From positions 593,914 through 657,913 of the forward strand of contig NZ_PCPZ01000002.1 of NCBI RefSeq assembly GCF_002979865.1: DNA of 64,000 nucleotides, given 5' to 3'. Of the stretch, positions 55,277 to 64,000 are shown in pieces (the first letter of the stretch is position 1; the number at the start of each line of letters is the position of its first letter). A model generated the notes under the pieces. The model made no database searches. It was not told the origin of the DNA and saw only the letters and a list, made by a program, of their open reading frames with translations. This stretch comes from Arthrobacter sp. MYb214. Its GTDB lineage: Bacteria > Actinomycetota > Actinomycetes > Actinomycetales > Micrococcaceae. A program made the position numbers and the translations under genes.

Positions 55277-57559
55277 TTGACCGATACGATCGAGGCCGAT
55301 CTGTTAGCTGAATCCGACTATGTGGGCCGCCTGTACGCGCGGCTGGACGAGTTGCGCGCCGAAAAGGTGGAGCAGCTTGAGCGCACCCGGGCCCAGGGGG
55401 CGGTGGGCACCTTCCAGAACATGTCCGAACGCGACTCTTTCGCCACCCTCTACGAGGACCGGATTGCCCAGCTCGACGCCGTCGAGGACCGCCTGGTCTT
55501 CGGCCGCCTGGATATGGCAGCCAACGGCCAGGGGCAGGAAGCCGGCAACGGCTCATCCTCCGGCACTCCTCGCTACATCGGCCGCATCGGCCTGTCCGAC
55601 GAGGACCTGAACCGGCTGATGATCGACTGGCGCGCCAGCGAAGCGGCCCCCTTCTACCAGGCGACCGCGCTGAATCCGCGCGGGGTGCGCCGCCGCCGCC
55701 ACCTGATGCTCAAGGGCCGGACCGTGGCCGGCATCGAGGACGACGTGCTCGACGAGACCTGGCTGGATGAGGGGCACACCCACCACGGCGAGGGCGCGCT
55801 GATGGCCGCTTTGCGCGAGAAGCGCACCGGCCGCATGGGCGATATCGTCGGCACCATCCAGGCCGAGCAGGATGCGATCATCCGCGCGCAGCTGCCCGGC
55901 GCCGTCGTGGTCCAGGGCGGTCCGGGCACCGGCAAGACCGCCGTCGCCCTGCACCGCGCGGCGTTCCTGCTCTACGAGTACCGCGAACGGCTGAAGAACG
56001 CCGGGGTGCTGATCGTCGGCCCGTCCACTTCCTTCATGCGCTACATCGAGCGCGTACTGCCCTCGCTGGGCGAGACCGGCGTGGTCATGTCCTCGGTGGG
56101 CGAGCTCTACCACGGCATCCACGCCGTGCCGGAAACCAACCGCACCGTCGCCCGGCTCAAGGGCCAGCTGTCCATGGCCAGGGTGATCGCCACTGCGGTG
56201 CGCAACCGCCAGCGGCTGATTCCGGAAACCCGCACCCTGGTGGTGGAGGGAACCCGCCTGACCCTGACCCCGAAAATGGTCAAGAACGCGCGCGAACGCG
56301 CCCGCCACACCCACAAGCCCTACAACGAGGCGCGCGAAACCTTCGTCAAGGTGCTGGTGGGGGACCTGGCCGAACAGCTGCGCCGCAAGCTGGAGGAATC
56401 GGCCGGGCAGTCCTCGACCACCGACCGTTCCTACCTGCCCCAGGAAGTGCGCGAATCGCACGATGTGCGCGTGGCGCTGAACCTGTGCTGGATGCCGATG
56501 ACCCCGCAGCAGCTGGTGGCAGAGTTGTTCGCCACCCCGCACCTTTTGGCCGCCGCGGCCCCGCACCTGAAGGAAACGGACCGCGACGCCCTGTACCGCC
56601 GGGCCGGCTCGCCGTTCACCGAGGCCGATGTGCCGCTGCTCGATGAGGCATCCGGGCTGCTCGGCGAGTTCGCCGACCCGCTGGCCGGCACGCACACCGC
56701 CCAGTACGAGGCCGACGTGGAAAATGCCAAGGCCGCGCTGCGCAATATGCACACCATGCTGGAAAACGCCGGCATCGACGGTGTGGTCACCGCGGAGCAG
56801 GTGGCCGGAGTGAACCAGGAAACTGCGGCCCGGCTCACGGCCGCCGAACGCGCCGTCGCCGATCGCACCTGGGCCTACGGGCACATCGTGGTCGACGAGG
56901 CGCAGGAGCTTTCGCCGATGCAGTGGCGCCTGCTGGTTCGCCGCTGCCCGATGAAGTCCTTCACCATCGTGGGCGACATCGCCCAGACCTCGGCCGCCTC
57001 GGGCGCCAGCAGCTGGTCCCAGGCCCTGGAGCCGTTCTTCGGTGAGCGCTTCGAGCTCGAAGAGCTGACCGTCAACTACCGCACACCGGCGCAGATCGCC
57101 GACGCGGCGGTGCGCGTGGCCCAGGCCGCCGGCCTGCGGATCACCACCCCGCAGGCGGTCCGCGAAGGCGACTGGCCACCGGTGCTGACCAAAACCACCG
57201 AGGCCGAAGTCCAGGATGCGGTCCTGGCCGCGCTGGGCGAGGAGCTGGAGTACTCGGCCGGGGGACTGCAGGCGATCATCGTGCCTCAGCAGGATCTGGC
57301 CCGCATCCGCGCGGCGGTCCAGGACGTGCATGGCGACCGCGTTGGCGCCGGTTCGGGCGGATTGAGCCAGGACATCGTGGTGATCACCGCGCGCGAGTCC
57401 AAGGGCCTGGAATTCGACGGCGTGCTGATCCTGGAACCGGCCGAGCTGGTCGACGAGGTGGACGGCGGCGTGGGCGATTTGTATGTGGCGATGACCCGTA
57501 CCACCCAGCGCCTGCGCGTGGTCCACACCCGCGAACTGCCTGAAGGCCTGGAAAGCTAG
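55277..57559 (+). CDS. HelD/HelR-like RNA polymerase recycling ATPase
   Basis: A 760-residue UvrD-like superfamily-1 protein. N-terminal coiled coil (about 10-70, SDYVGRLYARLDELRAEK with core RLDELRAEK), Walker A QGGPGTGKTAVALHR at about 215, a long helical insertion, DEAQELSPMQWRL (motif II), and C-terminal motifs ESKGLEFDGV and YVAMTRTTQRL. This plan fits actinobacterial HelD/HelR, which pry RNA polymerase off DNA and, for HelR, protect it from rifamycins. TTG start with GAGGGG upstream. HelR against generic HelD is a judgement from length and domains. Confidence 0.87.
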   Translation: MTDTIEADLLAESDYVGRLYARLDELRAEKVEQLERTRAQGAVGTFQNMSERDSFATLYEDRIAQLDAVEDRLVFGRLDMAANGQGQEAGNGSSSGTPRYIGRIGLSDEDLNRLMIDWRASEAAPFYQATALNPRGVRRRRHLMLKGRTVAGIEDDVLDETWLDEGHTHHGEGALMAALREKRTGRMGDIVGTIQAEQDAIIRAQLPGAVVVQGGPGTGKTAVALHRAAFLLYEYRERLKNAGVLIVGPSTSFMRYIERVLPSLGETGVVMSSVGELYHGIHAVPETNRTVARLKGQLSMARVIATAVRNRQRLIPETRTLVVEGTRLTLTPKMVKNARERARHTHKPYNEARETFVKVLVGDLAEQLRRKLEESAGQSSTTDRSYLPQEVRESHDVRVALNLCWMPMTPQQLVAELFATPHLLAAAAPHLKETDRDALYRRAGSPFTEADVPLLDEASGLLGEFADPLAGTHTAQYEADVENAKAALRNMHTMLENAGIDGVVTAEQVAGVNQETAARLTAAERAVADRTWAYGHIVVDEAQELSPMQWRLLVRRCPMKSFTIVGDIAQTSAASGASSWSQALEPFFGERFELEELTVNYRTPAQIADAAVRVAQAAGLRITTPQAVREGDWPPVLTKTTEAEVQDAVLAALGEELEYSAGGLQAIIVPQQDLARIRAAVQDVHGDRVGAGSGGLSQDIVVITARESKGLEFDGVLILEPAELVDEVDGGVGDLYVAMTRTTQRLRVVHTRELPEGLES

Positions 57560-57631
57560 CAGCGCACCGCGGGGTCGGCTATGTGACCAAGGGGCGGGCC
57601 GGGGAAGTGGCACGAGCCTGCCACCAAGCGA

Positions 57632-57647
57632 TAACCTTAAACCCATG
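57632..57647 (+). promoter_or_regulatory. Possible tyrS promoter
   Basis: TAACCT (57632-57637) lies seven bases before an ATG at 57645 that is in frame with tyrS. Either a 30-residue N-terminal extension or simply an untranslated leader of about 90 nt. Confidence 0.4.
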
Positions 57648-57734
57648 CGCCGGGAAGGCAACCCCAACTCCCGGTGCGATCACAGGTGCACGCAAGCAGC
57701 AACGCGGGCACTCGGGGCAGAACGAAGACAGAAA

Positions 57735-59069
57735 ATGGTCACAGTGAGCATGTCTGATACGAAGCAGAATCCCGTGATTGCGGGACAGAGCAACGACGCA
57801 TCTTTCGAGAACGTCTGGCAGGAACTCAAGTGGCGCGGCCTGGTGCACGTGTCCACCGACGAAACCGAGCTGGAACGAGCCCTGTCCGAAGAGTCTGTGA
57901 CCTACTATTGCGGGTTCGATCCGACTGCGCCGTCCCTGCATCTGGGCAACCTGGTGCAGTTGCTGAATATGCGCCGCCTGCAGCTGGCCGGCCACAAGCC
58001 GCTGGCCCTGGTTGGCGGTTCCACCGGCCTGATCGGCGACCCGCGCCAAACTGCGGAGCGCACCTTGAACACCAGGGAGACGGTGACCGAGTGGGTCGCC
58101 AAGCTCCAGGCGCAGGTTTCCCGCTTCCTCTCCGATGAGGGCGAGAACGCGGTGCAGCTGGTCAACAACCTGGACTGGACGCAGCAGCTGTCGGCCTTGG
58201 ACTTCTTGCGCGATGTGGGCAAGTACTTCCGTGTGGGCACGATGATCAAGAAGGAGATCGTCGCCGCGCGACTGAACTCCGACGAGGGCATCAGCTACAC
58301 CGAGTTCTCCTACCAGGTGCTGCAGGGCTACGACTTCCTGGAGCTGAACCGCCAGTACGGCTGCACCCTGCAGACCGGCGGCTCGGACCAGTGGGGCAAC
58401 CTGACCAGCGGCACCGACCTGATCCGCAAGGTCCAGGGCAACTCGGTGCACGCCTACGGCACCCCGCTGATCACCAACTCCGACGGCACCAAGTTCGGCA
58501 AGTCCGAGGGCAACGCCATCTGGCTGGATGCCGAAATGTGCAGCCCGTACACCTTCTACCAGTTCTGGCTGAACACCTCCGACGCGGATGTGATCGACCG
58601 CTTGAAGGTATTCACCTTCCTGACCCGCGAGCAGATCGCGGAACTGGCAACCGAAGTTGCAGAGCGCCCGTTCAAGCGCGTCGCCCAGCGCACCTTGGCC
58701 TGGGAAGTCACTTCCCTGGTTCACGGTGTGCAGGCTACCGAGCAGGTGATCGCCGCTTCGGCTGCGGTCTTCGGCAATGGCGATCTGGGCGCGATTGATC
58801 TTCCTACCTTGGAATCGGTTATCGCGGAGCTGCCTTCGGCGAAGGTTGCTGCGGACGATCTGGGCATTTTGAATGTCCTGGTTGCCTCGGGCCTGAGCAA
58901 GTCATTGTCCGAAGCACGCCGTACGGTCACTGAAGGTGGCGCCTACGTCAATAACGGCAAGGTTGGCGGCATCGAAACTGAACTGGCCGAGGCGGACTTC
59001 CTGCATGGCCGCTACGCGATCGTGCGCCGCGGCAAGAAGAACATGGCAGTGGCTGAACTGGCCAAGTAG
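57735..59069 (+). CDS. tyrS: Tyrosine--tRNA ligase
   Basis: A 444-residue class I synthetase. HIGH motif PTAPSLHLGNL and KMSKS motif TKFGKSEGN are intact; the C-terminal S4 RNA-binding domain runs from about VLVASGLSKSLSEARRTV (core SLSEARR) to RYAIVRRGKKN. ATG 57735 is a compromise; ATG 57750 or the upstream 57645 are possible. A terminator follows, then the rRNA operon. Confidence 0.96.
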   Translation: MVTVSMSDTKQNPVIAGQSNDASFENVWQELKWRGLVHVSTDETELERALSEESVTYYCGFDPTAPSLHLGNLVQLLNMRRLQLAGHKPLALVGGSTGLIGDPRQTAERTLNTRETVTEWVAKLQAQVSRFLSDEGENAVQLVNNLDWTQQLSALDFLRDVGKYFRVGTMIKKEIVAARLNSDEGISYTEFSYQVLQGYDFLELNRQYGCTLQTGGSDQWGNLTSGTDLIRKVQGNSVHAYGTPLITNSDGTKFGKSEGNAIWLDAEMCSPYTFYQFWLNTSDADVIDRLKVFTFLTREQIAELATEVAERPFKRVAQRTLAWEVTSLVHGVQATEQVIAASAAVFGNGDLGAIDLPTLESVIAELPSAKVAADDLGILNVLVASGLSKSLSEARRTVTEGGAYVNNGKVGGIETELAEADFLHGRYAIVRRGKKNMAVAELAK

Positions 59070-59094
59070 GGCCCAGTAACTACCGCACTACACG

Positions 59095-59145
59095 AAACCG
59101 CCGGAAAAGCTTGTGAACCAAGACACTTTTCCGGCGGTTTTGTTG
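59095..59145 (+). terminator. Terminator after tyrS
   Basis: Fifteen-base perfect arms AAACCGCCGGAAAAG (59095-59109) and CTTTTCCGGCGGTTT (59126-59140), then TGTTG. Confidence 0.92.
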
Positions 59146-59211
59146 TACCTAATTATGATAATCCCTAGTCAAGGTAGGATTAGTGGCTGAAATTCGACCC
59201 GTAGGCCGATT

Positions 59212-59239
59212 TTGCGTCGTGGCTGAACCCGTGTAGAGT
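59212..59239 (+). promoter_or_regulatory. rRNA operon promoter P1
   Basis: TTGCGT (59212-59217) and TAGAGT (59234-59239), spacer 16. Confidence 0.6.
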
Positions 59240-59316
59240 TTTATCTCGCGCCGCTGATCCGGACAGCCTGAGAGGGTGAAACGGAAACGGCGGGGTGAAC
59301 AAGACTGAAACGTCGA

Positions 59317-59345
59317 GTTGACAACGGTCAACTTGGTGGTAGGCT
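59317..59345 (+). promoter_or_regulatory. rRNA operon promoter P2 with operator-like palindrome
   Basis: Perfect -35 TTGACA (59318-59323) and TAGGCT (59340-59345), spacer 16. The -35 lies in the palindrome GTTGAC-AACG-GTCAAC (59317-59332). Confidence 0.65.
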
Positions 59346-59407
59346 TGTAAAGTTGCTCCGGAGCGAAGCAGTCATCGAAGGATTGGTGGTTGTGGTGTCG
59401 AGAGTGT

Positions 59408-59430
59408 TTGTTGTTTGAGAACTCAATAGT
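59408..59430 (+). promoter_or_regulatory. rRNA leader antitermination-like element (boxA region)
   Basis: TTGTTGTTTGAGAACTCAAT followed by AGT. The same pattern recurs in the 16S-23S spacer. Confidence 0.55.
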
Positions 59431-59591
59431 GTGCCAAGTTTGTTGATACCGAATATTTTTATTTGGTGAATACATAACATTTGCTTGAGGCATTGCACCC
59501 CCGTGCAGTGTTCTTGAGTGTTTTATTATTCGCCAGGACTTCATTGGCTTCGCCCTTATTTTCCAAGGGGTTGCCGGTGGCTTTTTATTTT

Positions 59592-64000
<4,409 letters not shown>

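Noticed and set aside
55553..57667. 704-codon minus-strand open frame
   Set aside because: Antisense of the HelR-like gene; no recognisable motif.

Overview
The window is a 64-kb chromosomal segment of a high-GC actinobacterium, most likely Micrococcaceae close to Arthrobacter/Glutamicibacter. Three things point there: the gene order (ftsK-pgsA-cinA-clgR-DUF3046-recA-recX-miaB-miaA-dapF-hflX-dinG-lexA, then hisC-hisB-hisH-priA, infC-rpmI-rplT, pheST and argCJBDFR-argH), actinobacterial LexA boxes of the TCGAAC-N4-GTTCGA type, and an rRNA operon with no tRNA gene in its 16S-23S spacer. Genus is inferred, not proven. Apart from a DUF222/HNH gene I see no insertion sequence, prophage, CRISPR array or tRNA gene.

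Layout. 1-9.4 kb: housekeeping DNA translocation, phospholipid, SOS and tRNA-modification genes ending with dapF. 9.4-16.6 kb: an RsmC-like methyltransferase, hflX behind an unusually long leader, dinG, a GH76 glycosidase, and lexA divergent from a LysM cell-division regulator. 16.7-23 kb: histidine genes, SseB, an MFS transporter and an acetyltransferase. 23-31.6 kb: DUF1844, infC (apparently starting at AUC), rpmI, an L20 with a C-terminal extra domain, a SpoU methyltransferase, Nudix, an LppM-like lipoprotein and pheST. 31.6-43 kb is the accessory-looking part: small membrane protein, acetyltransferase, phosphoribosyltransferase, a DUF5129 exported membrane protein overlapping a 4'-phosphopantetheinyl transferase, PPK2, an M1 metallopeptidase 13 bp downstream of a 1311-residue Pls/PosA-type non-ribosomal peptide synthetase, and a quinone oxidoreductase. 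43-53.5 kb: argCJBDFR, a DUF222-HNH gene, a macrodomain protein and argH. 53.6-59.1 kb: a mycothiol-dependent-type enzyme, apt, a HelD/HelR-like RNA polymerase motor and tyrS. 59.2-64 kb: rRNA promoters, 16S, spacer and the first about 2.3 kb of 23S.

How genes work together. recA and lexA/LysM form an SOS circuit with visible LexA boxes. The arginine genes carry tandem ARG-box-like sites 20 bp apart before both argC and argH, tying the separated argH to the same regulator. The Pls-type synthetase, the M1 peptidase and the nearby phosphopantetheinyl transferase make a plausible set for making, releasing or clearing, and activating a polymer of a basic amino acid such as poly-lysine. This is the strongest candidate for undescribed biology here. 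A recurring pattern is a -10 hexamer six to eight bases before the start codon, with no ribosome binding site; I read this as leaderless mRNA for about a dozen genes.
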